Notes under the pieces: generated by a model
What the model was told of the DNA's origin: nothing
Databases searched by the model: none
The model's input: only the letters and a program-made list of their open reading frames with translations
Shown here: piece by piece, positions 37,047-48,595 of the stretch
Numbering within the stretch: position 1 is the stretch's first letter
Layout: every line of letters starts with the position of its first letter
Translations under genes and position numbers: made by a program
Assembly (NCBI RefSeq): GCF_000004195.4
Contig: NC_030677.2
Location: 69,898,222-69,962,221 of the forward strand
Direction of reading: 5' to 3'
Origin: Xenopus tropicalis
Lineage: Eukaryota; Chordata; Amphibia; Anura; Pipidae
DNA: 64,000 bases

Positions 37047-37226
37047 AGGGGCATATTTATTATAGTATGTAAACCAACATCACAGGTGATGTATCCCATA
37101 GCAACCAACCAGCAATTAGATTTGAATGGTCATTACAAGTTGGAAAACAAAAGAAAAGATCTGATTGGTTACTATGGGCAACATCACCAGTGATGTTGGC
37201 TTACGAAGTATAAAAAATATGCCCCT
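37047..37226. mobile_element. Short MITE with long inverted ends and CCAAT-like words
   Basis: 'aggggcatatttattatagt' at the left pairs with 'tataaaaaatatgccccttt'-like sequence at the right (gccccttatt). 'aaccaacatcac' pairs with 'gtgatgttggctt'. It contains 'gcaaccaaccag' and 'ctgattggttactatgggc'. Related to 26937-27302. About 180 bp. Confidence 0.7.
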
Positions 37227-37386
37227 TATTGTGCCTTTTAATATAAGTGTTTAATATTGTGCAGCTTAAGAAACCTTTAAAGCCTGCTTTGCCAGTAGAC
37301 AATTCTGCAGAGTGGTGCTCATGTTTGAGCTTCCATAGTAACTTTGAAGAAGAAACATCATCCAAAAACTCTACTGAAACACATTG

Positions 37387-37860
37387 GGGCACATTCATAA
37401 AAGTACGATTTCGAATCCCAAAATGGGAAAAATTCGGATTAGATACGATAATTTCTGATGATCGCAAATATCACGAAAATGCTTTAGAAAAAATCGGAAT
37501 AGTCACGATAATATCGTATTGGCGATCCAAAAGTCATGAAATTTTTGTATTGAACGATCGGGAATACCTTTCCGACTTTGATCCTTCTGTGCATGATTTT
37601 GGAAGCCTCCCATAGGAATCAATGGCACTCTGCAGCTCCAACCTGGCCCAAGGAAAGTCACGATACTGAAGCTTGAATGAATCCGAAACTTTTGTACTCG
37701 GTGCGACAATTCGATTTTGTCACACAAATTTTGTCGCAAAGTAGGAAAAAGTCACACAAATGTATGAAAAAGTCGCGCAAAGTAGGAAAAAGTCACATAA
37801 AATACACACAGTATGAACCAATACGAATTTTTTGTATTCAGACTCAATCATACTTTAATA
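37387..37860. mobile_element. MITE-like repeat, opposite copy of 13560-13830
   Basis: 'ggggcacattcataaaagta' at the left, then 'gatcgcaaatatcacgaaaa' and 'acgataatatcgtattggcg', which match 13830-13680 on the other strand. The right portion repeats 'aaagtaggaaaaagtcacac'. The open frames at 37247 and 37503 fall inside it and are not genes. Confidence 0.55.
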
Positions 37861-38604
37861 CACTTATGCCTAACCATGAAGTCATAAAACCAGCATATAT
37901 AAAAAGGGGTGCATTATGTGCAGCAGTGTTTTTGGCCCCTAAACCGCAATTGTGATCTCTCCACTAGCAGAACCAAATTTCCATTTTAGAAAACAGAAAT
38001 TCGGATATGATGAAGGGCTGGGCATAGCAGGAAATGTACTGTAAGGTAGAGCTCATGGCTGGGTTATAACAAAAACATTTTGAAAGATACTAGATCACAC
38101 CCCAATATTTGTATTGCTCTATTGCATTCTCTGTGCAGTCTCTACTACAAATGTCTTAAATCCCTTCTTACAGTATATAGATAATGAATGTGCTTTCTTG
38201 TCTTTGTTACTACTACCAAAGCTACTATAACCTACCTCTTGGCCACATCACAAATTTCTGTTTGATTTCTCATGCATACTGTATGTAAAACTTGAAAATA
38301 AGAGAAAAGGTAGGGAAGCCTTCAGTCCATTCGGATTGTTGGGTTAAACTTCTCATTATTGTTACACATGTTGATAACTTTCTGGTTTCTAATATAACTT
38401 TTCAAAATAAAAAAGACTATTATGAAATGTTGTGTATCCATGTGAGCCCAGGCCCCTTCTATTACATGAATTGTTAAAATGTATAATCAAAAGAATACAG
38501 TCATAGCATAGTAAAGTATATTTAGAGAGTTTTAAACAGTCAGAAAAGGGCTCACAACTGTTTATGATCCCAAATGAGTCCTCTTCTTTATTAAATTACC
38601 TCAA
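37861..38604. other. Unassigned non-coding sequence
   Basis: No feature supported. Confidence 0.3.
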
Positions 38605-39021
38605 AAGAGAAGGATAGTTAAAATCATTGAGGGGTGCCAAAATGTTAGGCACCCCCCAGTGATTGTAATCGATTACCTGAAACCCCCGACCAGTTCTCCT
38701 GTTAGGAGAAAACTGCACTAAGCGGGTGTAGGCAAGCGAGCATTCCCCTTCTTCCTTCAGTCTTCAAACATGCGCAGTAGAGTGAAAAACAAAACTTTCA
38801 CAAAAAAGCCAGCTTATTTGTTCAACTGGGCATGGGTGGGCCTCAGGATCACAGTAAATGTAGAAGGAAGAGGATCACTCATCCGCATTTACCCCAGGCC
38901 AGTGCAGTTTTCTTCTAACAGGAGCACCAGCCGGGGGTTTCACTTAAGCAGTTACAATCACTGGGGCGTGCCTAACATTTGGCACCCCCTAGTGATTTAG
39001 CCTTTCCTTTTCCTTTAAAGT
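38605..39021. mobile_element. T2-like foldback MITE ('aggcaccccccagtgattg')
   Basis: The left block 'ggcaccccccagtgattgta' (38650) is inverted near 38960 as 'acaatcactggggcgtgcc'. 'agttctcctgttaggagaaa' pairs with 'ttcttctaacaggagcacc'. It ends 'ccttttcctttaaag', a TTAAAGG-type end. Related to 40755-41190. Confidence 0.6.
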
Positions 39022-39090
39022 AGAAGATCACCTTTTTTTGTATAATAATCTATACTTGGTACCATATTATAGCCATAATAAGATCTACAT

Positions 39091-39509
39091 TTAGGGAGGC
39101 GTATATCAACATTCAGATTGATTTTTTAGTGATTTCAGTTTTTCAAAACCACAACTAAACTAATGACCATGTCTAGTCATTTATCAAAAGATCTGAATTG
39201 AAAAAGCACAAATGAAAAAAGACGCAGAAAAAAACGTAATAACCATGACTATTCTGTATTGTATTGCAAGCATTAAAAAAAAATACTCTACAACACAAAG
39301 CAAAGAAAGAACTTCCAGTTGTAAAAAAATACACCTGCCAATAACTTCTACAAGATCTCGACAGCTTTAAGATGCCTCATTTTTTCTTTCGGATTAGTCA
39401 CAGTTTTGTCACATAAAAAAATCACAAGTTTTTTTCCGCAATAAAAGTGTACTTTGCTGCAAAAAAATATGAATTGTGAATAAAACAAATGTAAGTAAAT
39501 GCCCCCTTT
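39091..39509. mobile_element. MITE (TTAGGGAGGCGTATATCAAC family)
   Basis: Ends 'ttagggaggcgtatatcaac' and 'taagtaaatgccccct' are inverted; the body aligns with 34000-34309 in the same order. About 420 bp, no coding capacity. Confidence 0.6.
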
Positions 39510-40339
39510 AGAGTCCCCCTGCCATGCTACTAAAACCATTTAAGGATATGGGACCAATATGGGAAGGATTATTTACACTAATATGACACTAAACAACAAA
39601 AGAGACTCTGTTCTGTCTGAGGTACAGTACTTTGTCTGCATGGTAATACTTGTTCCAATAGAAGTCAACCAAGGACATTTTTTTTAACAGTTTTGTGCAA
39701 CTATATATTAGACACATATGCATACACAAGAAATCACACAACTTCTTGTTGCCTTTTCTGTGTTTTCTTTGGCATTTGAATAATTCATAAACATACAATT
39801 ATTGCTTTGTATAAATAGATACGACTAATGAGGAAATCAATTTCCCTTTCAAATGTCAGCCTGATGAGATCATATTGGTAATTAACCCAGATTTGCGTGC
39901 CACAGTGTTCACCATATTATTTACAGTAGGACACACAATGTCAAAGACGCAATGCTTATGAAAACTTTCCTATGAGTATTTGAAAGTTCAGCAAATGACC
40001 AAAATATGTTTGAGATTAACCCTGAAAATATTGTGCAAAGGGCAATCTTCTTCTTATAAAATCCTCTTTTCTTTTCTAAATGAACATTTCATTTTTTTCA
40101 ATATTTTCTGCTTGCAGTCAAACTGATCTCTTATATGTGCGATTTAATCAGGGAGTAGAACAAAGAAGAAATCCTGAACTATTTTGACCCAAATGGCTGT
40201 CTGCATTCAATTCACATTTTCTCATTTCCTTCTCTTAATCCTCTTGACCTGAACAAACACATATTTCTGTAAAATTAAAACAGCGCCCAAAGCATGCAGC
40301 ACACAAGCTATACTAAAAGAGAAGGGAGACATTTTATTT
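39510..40339. other. Unassigned non-coding sequence
   Basis: No feature supported. Confidence 0.3.
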
Positions 40340-40754
40340 AATACAACGGTTTTAGAAACTCCCCTGGTACTAGCATCTTTTTCTTTCCGACATCTGGGCA
40401 TGCATACTTTTGTCTAAAATGATATAGTATGTTCTTTCCAGTTTTGCATAGGATCAGAGCTGAAGATGCTGCATCCCTAGCCCCCCCATAAAGCTCGGAC
40501 CCCTCCCCCCACCGCTTGCAAAATCTCCTTCCTCCCCCCCCCAATATTCCCAATTCTCTCATCAACTGGGTCTGCATCTTCTTGTCCAGTTTGATTGCTT
40601 TGCAGTCCCAACTGGAGATATAACAGTGGGCGGCATGCCACCCTTCTGATTTTTGCCCGGGCCATTGTGGCCTTCCAAGAAATCCAGGTCTGCAAAGGTT
40701 TCCTCCAAAATGATTTCATAAATGTGTATGTGCTATGTAAATAAAGAATAACCA
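40340..40754. other. C-rich repeat-derived block
   Basis: C runs at 40480-40550 and the words 'gtgggcggcatgccaccctt' and 'tttttgcccgggcc' stand out in composition and suggest a short interspersed element. Class unknown. The minus-strand glycine/arginine-rich frame is compositional. Confidence 0.35.
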
Positions 40755-41190
40755 ATAAATAATTTTGAAGGAGTCACTATCACTTTGGTGTGCCAAAAGT
40801 TAGGCTGGTGCAATTTTATGCTGACAGGAGCACCAGCCTGGGGTATTAGGTAGGTAAATGCAATCATTAGGGGGAGCACCACAGAACTTTCATTTTCTGC
40901 TTCTTCTTTCTTTAATATCCTGGGGCCATTGCAGGCAAAGTAGAACCAACTTTTCACTCTACTGCGAATGCACAGTAAAGAAGCAGGAAGAGGATCACTT
41001 CATGGCAGTTATGAGCTAATATGTCCATGCCTGGTGAAAAATTTTGCTCATCACTTTTCAGGGTGCTTGCTGGGAGAACCCCAGGTCAGTGCAGTCTTCT
41101 GCTGATAGGAGCACCATCCTGGGTTATCAGGTAAGTGAATACAATCACTTTTGGGTGCCGAACTTTTGGCGCCCAGTAATTGAGACTTCC
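40755..41190. mobile_element. T2-like MITE relative, with embedded MITE end
   Basis: 'gacaggagcaccagcctggg' (40830) and 'gataggagcaccatcctggg' (41105) are two copies of the block found at 38920. At 41024-41059 is 'ccatgcctggtgaaaaattt' then 'tgctcatcac', the right end of a TAGTGATGAGCGAAT-family MITE. A nested or rearranged copy. Confidence 0.5.
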
Positions 41191-42839
41191 TTTTTATTTA
41201 ATAAAATTAATAAGTGTACACTTATTTGAAATGTTATGCCAAGGCAAGCACAATTAAAATCTGCTCTATAAAATTAAATATCCAGATCCCTCACCTATAT
41301 TGTCAACATCCTAAATCAGTAAATATACTAATACTAATATTACTAAGACTGCTGAGTGCCTTGTTTTCCTTATATTCCTATACATATACTTTGAAGAACA
41401 ATGAGATTTTAAAAGAATAGTTTATAGCTACAAAAGCACAGTTGAAAGTTGAAAATGTTTGTTGAATGCACAGCTTGCAATTAGTCTTATTTTTTGTGTT
41501 TTTTTTATAAAAAGTTACATTTTCTTTGTTCTCCAACTCTCAGGCTTGGTTTTTCCACTAATAGTAAATCTGAAGGATATTTTTTACAATGTATTAATCA
41601 AGTGTGTTTGATTTTGAATTTTACTGCTAGTAGTATAAAGGTGTTTTAAGTATATTTAAATGAATGACATTCTATGGTCACCTGAATATAATCAAAACCG
41701 CATCCATTTCTTAAGTGCTAGAATGAATAATGAAATTGGATGTATTATTACAGAGTTGTTTAGAACCCTTTTAGAAAGAAATAACTTCTATAGCCAGGCA
41801 ACATTCACATGCATCATACACCTAGTAAAATATAGAAGATCCCTAAAGGACAATTTTCATGATTAAAGAGAATAGCTTTAGATGAGGAAAAGTACATTGA
41901 AGCCTCTGATAGACTAATAAGAACATTTGTTGTCAAAGGTTACACAAAGGTTAATTTAATACAAAGGGCAAGACACTATAAATACAACATAGAACAATAC
42001 TAAAAGAACCCAGCAGATTCAAAGTAGAGAAAGAGATTTCTTTTATTTCTGAAAATGGACTATTGAAAGGATAGGTAAGAAAAAAAACATTGACCCATTC
42101 TTGGACATATTATTGCCTTGTAAAATGTAGCCCTAAAAGAACAATAGCTTAGGTTCCAAAAGCATTTTTTACTTTAGCAGTTTGTATATTTTTTAAAGAT
42201 CTTTTTTTCATTTGTCCTGGATCCACACTTTGGAAATCTACTCAAGCAGAGTGGGTAGTTCTTTATTTAAAAGAAAATATCTATACTGTATGTCTCTAGA
42301 ATGTTGGTCAGAATTAAATTATAGGTGCTGTACCTTGGCTTACCTTAGCATTCAATTATATTGTGATTGAAGTTGCGTTATGCTCATTATGGCTTTGTCA
42401 GCCTGCTATGAGGTGGCGCTATTGGCTTTGGTCACATGGTGTGGTGTGTGAGAGTGATTCATAAGGAAATACCAACATTTTTTCTGCTTTCTAACTTGGA
42501 AAGGATCCTGAGATGTTTGAAATATATAGCGCTATATATTTCTTTCAAAAATCCATTTGTTTTTTACAGTAGAACTCCATTTTATATTTTTCAGGGGGCC
42601 AAAAAATAGTGTGAAATCCAGGAAAAAAGTGAAATCAGGGAAATTAATGATACATTATATATTGGTGGGACCGCAAAAATGGTTCAAAATGAAGGGAAAC
42701 CTAAAATCAGGGTATGTAATACTGAGGTTTCACTGTATGCATCAATATATTTGTTTATTAAAAGAAACATTTTTTGCACATCTTGCTTACATACATTTTT
42801 GTATACCTTGAACAATAAGGTATGGACTAATACAATATT
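41191..42839. other. Unassigned non-coding sequence
   Basis: No feature supported. Confidence 0.35.
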
Positions 42840-42847
42840 AGTACAGA

Positions 42848-43127
42848 CAGTGTCGGACTGGCCCACCAGGATACCAGGAAATCTCCCGGTGGGCCCAAGT
42901 GTCAGTGGGCCCTCCTGCTCCTCACCATTTGGCCTGTTTCATGGTTATTCCCTATTTCTGAATGAAAACAAAGAAGAGAAATAGATGGAAGGATAGATGC
43001 TAGCATGTAAATAAAAGAGACTAGGAGAATAAAGAGGTTGGGTGAAGAAAGAAGGAAAAATAGTAAAGAGAGTGGGCCTATGGTATAAGGTTTTCTGGTG
43101 GGCCCCTAGGGTCCCAGTCCGACACTG
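42848..43127. mobile_element. hAT MITE with 8-bp target duplication
   Basis: 280 bp from CAGTGTCGGACTGGCCCACC to 'cccagtccgacactg', flanked by agtacaga at 42840-42847 and 43128-43135. Same family as 31202-31479. The terminal 14 bp are perfect inverted repeats. It landed at the left end of an older TA-flanked MITE. Confidence 0.9.
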
Positions 43128-43129
43128 AG

Positions 43130-43384
43130 TACAGATATATAATTAGTACAGTGTATAATCAAATAATTTTTAAAAACTATTTCCTTTTTCTATGTAATAA
43201 TAAAACAACCCAACTTAGATTCCAACTAAGATCTTTATTGGAGGCAAAACAATCCAATTGGGTTTATTTAATTTTGTAAAAGATTTTTTAGTTGACTTAA
43301 GGTATGGAGATCCAAATTCTAGAAAGATCCCTTATTTAGAAAGCCCCAGGTCCTGAGCATTCTAGACAATAGGTCCCATATCTG
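43130..43384. mobile_element. TA-flanked MITE, left part lost
   Basis: Keeps 'tttcctttttctatgtaata', 'ccaattgggtttatttaatt', 'aggtcctgagcattctagac' and the right end 'ataggtcccatatctg'. The left ~100 bp of the family consensus is missing. Confidence 0.65.
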
Positions 43385-43386
43385 TA

Positions 43387-44370
43387 TAGACTAATAAATA
43401 TTAGTAAAGACTAATACAATATTTACAAGTTTCAAATGCCAGTATTTCATTTAATATAAAAGCAAAGTGCATGTAACATTATTTACAGTCATTTTAAGGG
43501 TGTTTATTCATCAATAAGACTTGAGTCTAATTCAAATTGCTGCAAACACGTTATGTCATTTCTTCAAATATTTAACTTGAAGATGTAATTGCCTGTGACA
43601 ATATACTTGATAAGTCAGTAATATAGAACAGTCATCAATCAAACCCAATGTTCCACAGCAATGTCTAATTCATGAATTGATGTTTACTACTTGTTTTACC
43701 TTGGTAAGTGTGATAATTAATCTCCTGTGGTTTACTGTCATTGGGTCAGACTCACAAGCAGCTATACAACAATGTGCAGATGCTGCTGTAACATATTTTT
43801 TTTACCTACATGATGTGTAGGAATAACCTGAAAGAAATATTATTTATTTAGACTTCTAAAGCAACTGAGAATCTGAAGTAAACATCGATCATTCGTATTT
43901 TCTTGCATATGAAGAATATTACATTTGAAATGTAAAACTGCTTATCATTTTCTTCACCCAGGGTGCCTACATCTACACACTATAGCTGTCACATATCAAA
44001 TCAATATCTTATCTTACATTTGATAGGATAGAATATGTGCTTCTCATTCCATAGGTTGACCAGCAATATAATCAAAAAGACAGTCTAAAATGAGTCATAG
44101 TTAGAATAGAGGTTAGAATAGATTGTGCAGACAGTTACTAATTTCCAGCTGCAGCTATAGTGCTGGTTACCATACTGATTATAAGGTAAACAGAGTAAGC
44201 TAAAAGAATTGTCATCAAAAATAGGATGTTAGAATTGAAAGACCCCCCCCCCCCAGATATAAATGATTTGTAGGAATTCTGAGAAGGCTAACCTGCATCG
44301 AGAAATAAGAGGGCAGAAGACAGTGGAAAATATATAGTGGTTTAGCTAGAACAGTGACAACTGTTTCAAT
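43387..44370. other. Unassigned non-coding sequence
   Basis: Contains a C-run at 44245-44254. No other feature recognised. Confidence 0.35.
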
Positions 44371-44378
44371 GTACTCAG

Positions 44379-44640
44379 TAGGGATGTAGCGAACCTAAAA
44401 AAAAATGTTCGCGTACCCGTTCGCGAACTTTCGTCGGAAAGTGCGAACGTTCGCGAACTTTGCGAACCCAATAGACTTCAATGGGAAGGCGAACTTTAAA
44501 ACATAGAAAAGCCATCTCTGGCCAGAAAACTGATTTTAAAGTTGTTTAAAGGGTGCCATGACCTGGACAGTGGCATGCAGGAGGGGCATCAATGGCAAAA
44601 ATTTCTCTGAAAAATAAGTTGTTGACACAGCGTTGCGTTT
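44379..44640. repeat. Left arm of the hAT element, shared with MITE derivatives
   Basis: This arm has the same word order as 4953-5200 and 10096-10330: terminal repeat, GTTCGCGAAC motifs, 'atagacttcaatgggaaggc', 'ctggacagtggcatgcagga'. The similarity stops near 44630, which marks the deletion breakpoint zone of the short copies. Confidence 0.85.
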
Positions 44641-45167
44641 TGTGCTGTAAAGGGCAGAAATCACACTACATTCCTAAACTTATGTAATAAACTGCTTTAA
44701 AAAGTCCGGCATCTACATTCCAATCAAGTCGTGTAAAGGTTACGGCCGGTTCACACGCAAAGACAAAACGCCGCGTTTACTGCAACGAAAAAAAACGCAA
44801 AAAGCTTTAATGATACTGTCAAGTGTGCGAATATTAGTTTTTACTAGTTGCTTGTCACCTCCAGGACGTTCGTCCCGTCGGTGGGAATATTTCTGTAGTG
44901 GTGTGTTTAGCAGTCACCGTGCTTGTGCGCACGTGCATGGTCAGGCAGAGGTAATTCAATGTAGAGTAACGTGAACCAAAAAACACTGATTCTGCAGTGT
45001 GGGCCCAGGTTTGTCCTACCTTTTCGATCACCTGTGGTGACCATAAAAGATACGATTTTGCCGCAGTTGCAGAACCCTGAAAAATCAGGAATGTGTACAT
45101 TCCTAAAAAATTATGGTTTTTTTGTTGCAGCCACTGAAGCACAGAGGACAGAAAAAATATCTCAGAT

Positions 45168-46677
45168 AGATGGTATCATAACCATGCCCCAGGCAAACCC
45201 TTTCAAAGAACTAAGATAGGGTGACAACAAGCACAGAAGACATTAAAAACATCAAAGCTAGATGGTATAATAACCATGCCCCAGCCAAACCCTTTCAAAG
45301 AACTCAGATAGGGTGACAACAAGCACAGAAGACATTAAAAACATCAAAGCTAGATGGTATCATAACCATGCCCCAGCCAAACCCTTTCAAAGAACTCAGA
45401 TAGGGTGACAAGCACAGAAGACATTAAAAACATCAAAGCTAGATGGTATCATAACCATGCCCCAGCCAAACCCTTTCAAAGAACTCATATAGGGTGACAA
45501 GCACAGAAGACATTAAAAACATCAAAGCTAGATGGTATCATAACCATGCCCCAGCCAAACCCTTTCAAAGAACTCATATAGGGTGACAAGCACAGAAGAC
45601 ATTAAAAACATCAAAGCTAGATGGTATCATAACCATGCCCCAGCCAAACCCTTTCAAAGAACTCAGATAGGGTGACAACAAGCACAGAAGACATTAAAAA
45701 CATCAAAGCTAGATGGTATCATAACCATGCCCCAGCCAAACCCTTTCAAAGAACTCAGATAGGGTGACAAGCACAGAAGACATTAAAAACATCAAAGCTA
45801 GATGGTATCATAACCATGCCCCAGCCAAACCCTTTCAAAGAACTCATATAGGGTGACAAGCACAGAAGACATTAAAAACATCAAAGCTAGATGGTATCAT
45901 AACCATGCCCCAGCCAAACCCTTTCAAAGAACTCAGATAGGGTGACAAGCACAGAAGACATTAAAAACATCAAAGCTAGATGGTATCATAACCATGCCCC
46001 AGCCAAACCCTTTCAAAGAACTCATATAGGGTGACAAGCACAGAAGACATTAAAAACATCAAAGCTAGATGGTATCATAACCATGCCCCAGCCAAACCCT
46101 TTCAAAGAACTCATATAGGGTGACAAGCACAGAAGACATTAAAAACATCAAAGCTAGATGGTATCATAACCATGCCCCAGCCAAACCCTTTCAAAGAACT
46201 CAGATAGGGTGACAACAAGCACAGAAGACATTAAAAACATCAAAGCTAGATGGTATCATAACCATGCCCCAGCCAAACCCTTTCAAAGAACTCAGATAGG
46301 GTGACAAGCACAGAAGACATTAAAAACATCAAAGCTAGATGGTATCATAACCATGCCCCAGCCAAACCCTTTCAAAGAACTCATATAGGGTGACAAGCAC
46401 AGAAGACATTAAAAACATCAAAGCTAGATGGTATCATAACCATGCCCCAGCCAAACCCTTTCAAAGAACTCAGATAGGGTGACAACAAGCACAGAAGACA
46501 TTAAAAACATCAAAGCTAGATGGTATCATAACCATGCCCCAGCCAAACCCTTTCAAAGAACTCATATAGGGTGACAAGCACAGAAGACATTAAAAACATC
46601 AAAGCTAGATGGTATCATAACCATGCCCCAGCCAAACCCTTTCAAAGAACTCAGATAGGGTGACAAGCACAGAAGAG
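45168..46677. repeat. Tandem array I: 17 units of 89 or 92 bp
   Basis: Unit starts (agatggtat) fall at 45168, 45260, 45352, 45441, 45530, 45619, 45711, 45800, 45889, 45978, 46067, 46156, 46248, 46337, 46426, 46518 and 46607. Two features vary: cagata or catata, and gacaagc or gacaacaagc (+3 bp). Units 3-8 and 9-14 show the same six-unit order, so the array grew by block duplication. Units are otherwise nearly identical. Array I lies 3' of the transposase stop codon. Confidence 0.95.
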
Positions 46678-46783
46678 TAGAAGAGAGAAAAAATCAGGAT
46701 TTACCTGTCCAAAAAGTTTGGCTTACAATTAAGCCAGTGTGTGGTGTCAAGCGGCGTGCAGAGAAGGACAGCTGCATGGGCAG

Positions 46784-47761
46784 TCAGAACAAGTCTTCCG
46801 GCGTGCAGTAACCCTCCGAGATCCATGCCTCATTCATTTTAATAAAGGTCAGGTAATCAACACTTTTGTGACCTAGGCGAGTTCTCTTCTCAGTTACAAT
46901 CCCTCCTGCTGCACTAAAGGTCCTTTCTGAGAGGACACTTGAGGCAGGGCAAGACAACAGATTTATGGCAAATTGTGACAGCTCTGGCCACAGATCAAGC
47001 CTGCGCACCCAGTAGTCCAGGGGTTCATCGCTCCTCAGAGTGTCAATATCTGCAGTTAATGCCAGGTAGTCCGCTACCTGCCGGTCGAGGCGTTCTCTGA
47101 GGGTGGATCCAGAAGGGTCCTGGCGCTGCCTTGGACTGAAAAAACTTTGCATGTCTGACGTTACAGAGTGGCCAAAGTGCATTGTCCTTGCAGGTGTGCT
47201 CGTGGGAGGATTACCGGCACCTCTGCCCCTGGAATGTGGAGTGACATCACCCTTAAAAGAATTGTACAACATGTTTTGCAGGCTGGTTTGGAAATGCAGC
47301 ATCCTTTCGGACTTGTGGTACGTTGGTAACATTTCTGCCACTTTATGTTTGTAACGAGGGTCTAGTAGCGTTGCCACCCAGTACAGGTCCTTCTCCTTAA
47401 GCCTCTTGATACGGGGGTCCTTCAACAGGCATGACAGCATGAAAGACCCCATTCTCACAAGGTTGGATGCAGAGGTATCCATCTCCCCTTCCTCGTTATC
47501 AAGGACTACGTCCTCATCCACCACCGTCTCCTCCCCCCAGCCACGTACAAGACCAGGGCTCCACAAAAGGTGACCACAAGCCCCCTGGGAAGCCTGCTCC
47601 TGTTGGTCTTCTGCCTCCACAAAGCCACCTTCCTCCTCTGACTCCGCTTCTGACACCTCTCCCTGCGTTGCAGCAGGTGCCTGGGAACGTTCTGGTGATT
47701 CTGCCCAGAAATCAGGCTCTTGGTCACGCTGGTCTACAGCGTCATCTGTCACTCGGCGCAC
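46784..47761 (-). pseudogene. hAT transposase, C-terminal part (dimerisation region)
   Basis: 325 codons to a natural stop at 46784, in the same frame as the two upstream parts. It begins with an acidic linker (residues ~15-95). It then has the hAT landmark ATLLDPRYK (~129-137) and YWVRRLDLWPELSQFAINLL, followed by CPASSVLSERTFSAAGG (~271-287). The Glu of SER is expected to be the third catalytic residue, by analogy with Hermes. The end has RTRLGHKSVDYLTFIKMNEAW. This is the classic hAT C-terminal dimerisation domain, and it looks intact. The apparent GTG start is an artefact of the upstream TAG; the real protein runs through from 50002. Confidence 0.9.
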
Positions 47762-47767
47762 GGCACG

Positions 47768-48550
47768 CTAAAGAAAAAAAGCAAAGGGTATTAGGTCGCT
47801 GATGGTGCCTTCAGTGCGACTAACCATATTTGTGACCTCGTCAAAAGGGCGCATCAGCCTGCAGGCGTCGCGCATAAGCACCCAGTAACGGGGGAAAAAA
47901 ATCCCCAGCTCTGCAGATCCAGTCCTACCACCCAGTTCAAACAGGTATTCATTGATGGCTCTTTGTTGTTGCAGCAGACGTTCAAACATGAGGAGGGTTG
48001 AATTCCAGCGAGTCTGGCTGTCGCAAATTAAACGCCTGACTGGCAAGTTGTGCCGCCGCTGAATGTCAGCAAGGCGTGCCATGGCTGTGTAGGAACGTCT
48101 GAAATGGCCAGACACCTTCCTGGACTGCCTGAGAATGTCCTGCAATCCTGGGTACTTCGAGACAAACCGTTGGACTATCAAATTTAAAACATGTGCCATG
48201 CAGGGCACATGTGTTAAATTGCCCAGTCTCAGTGCTGCCAACAGATTGCTTCCGTTGTCACACACCACTTTTCCAATTTTCAGTTGGTGTGGGGTCAGCC
48301 ACCGATCGGCCTGTGAGTGCAGAGATGACAGGAGTACAGATCCGGTATGGTTTCTACTTTCCAGGCACGTCATGCCCAAGACAGCATGACAACGGCGTAC
48401 CTGGCACGTCGAATAGCCTATGTGGAGCTGGGGGTGCACAGGTGTGGAGGAGGACACAGCAGCAGAGGAGGAAGAAGCCAAGTTAGAAGACGACTTAGAA
48501 GACTTAGAAGACGAGTTAGAAGACGAGTTAGAAGACGAGTTAGAGAGCAA
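47768..48550 (-). pseudogene. hAT transposase, middle part (RNase H-like core)
   Basis: In frame with the parts on both sides. Residues ~1-40 are a serine-rich run encoded by a short trinucleotide-like DNA repeat (about 48485-48545). Then come LTPHQLKIGKVVCDNGSN (second catalytic Asp in the CDNGSN motif), a typical hAT CMAHVLNLIV motif, and TRWNSTLLMFERLLQQQRAINEYL. It ends FDEVTNMVSRTEGTISDLIPF and then stops at a TAG (47768). The family continues past this point, and the next codons run directly into the C-terminal part. A single C-to-T change (CAG to TAG) would explain the stop. The tract before the TAG also resembles a splice acceptor, so an intron boundary cannot be excluded. Confidence 0.85.
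48483..48548 (-). repeat. Short internal repeat in the transposase serine run
   Basis: The plus strand repeats the unit 'gttagaagacga' and variants, giving a serine/asparagine-rich run on the coding strand. It sits at the point where the reading frame resumes after the TGA. Confidence 0.8.
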
Positions 48551-48595
48551 AGGAGGAGTAGAGGTGGTGGCAGACCTGCATGCAACCCGTGGCGG

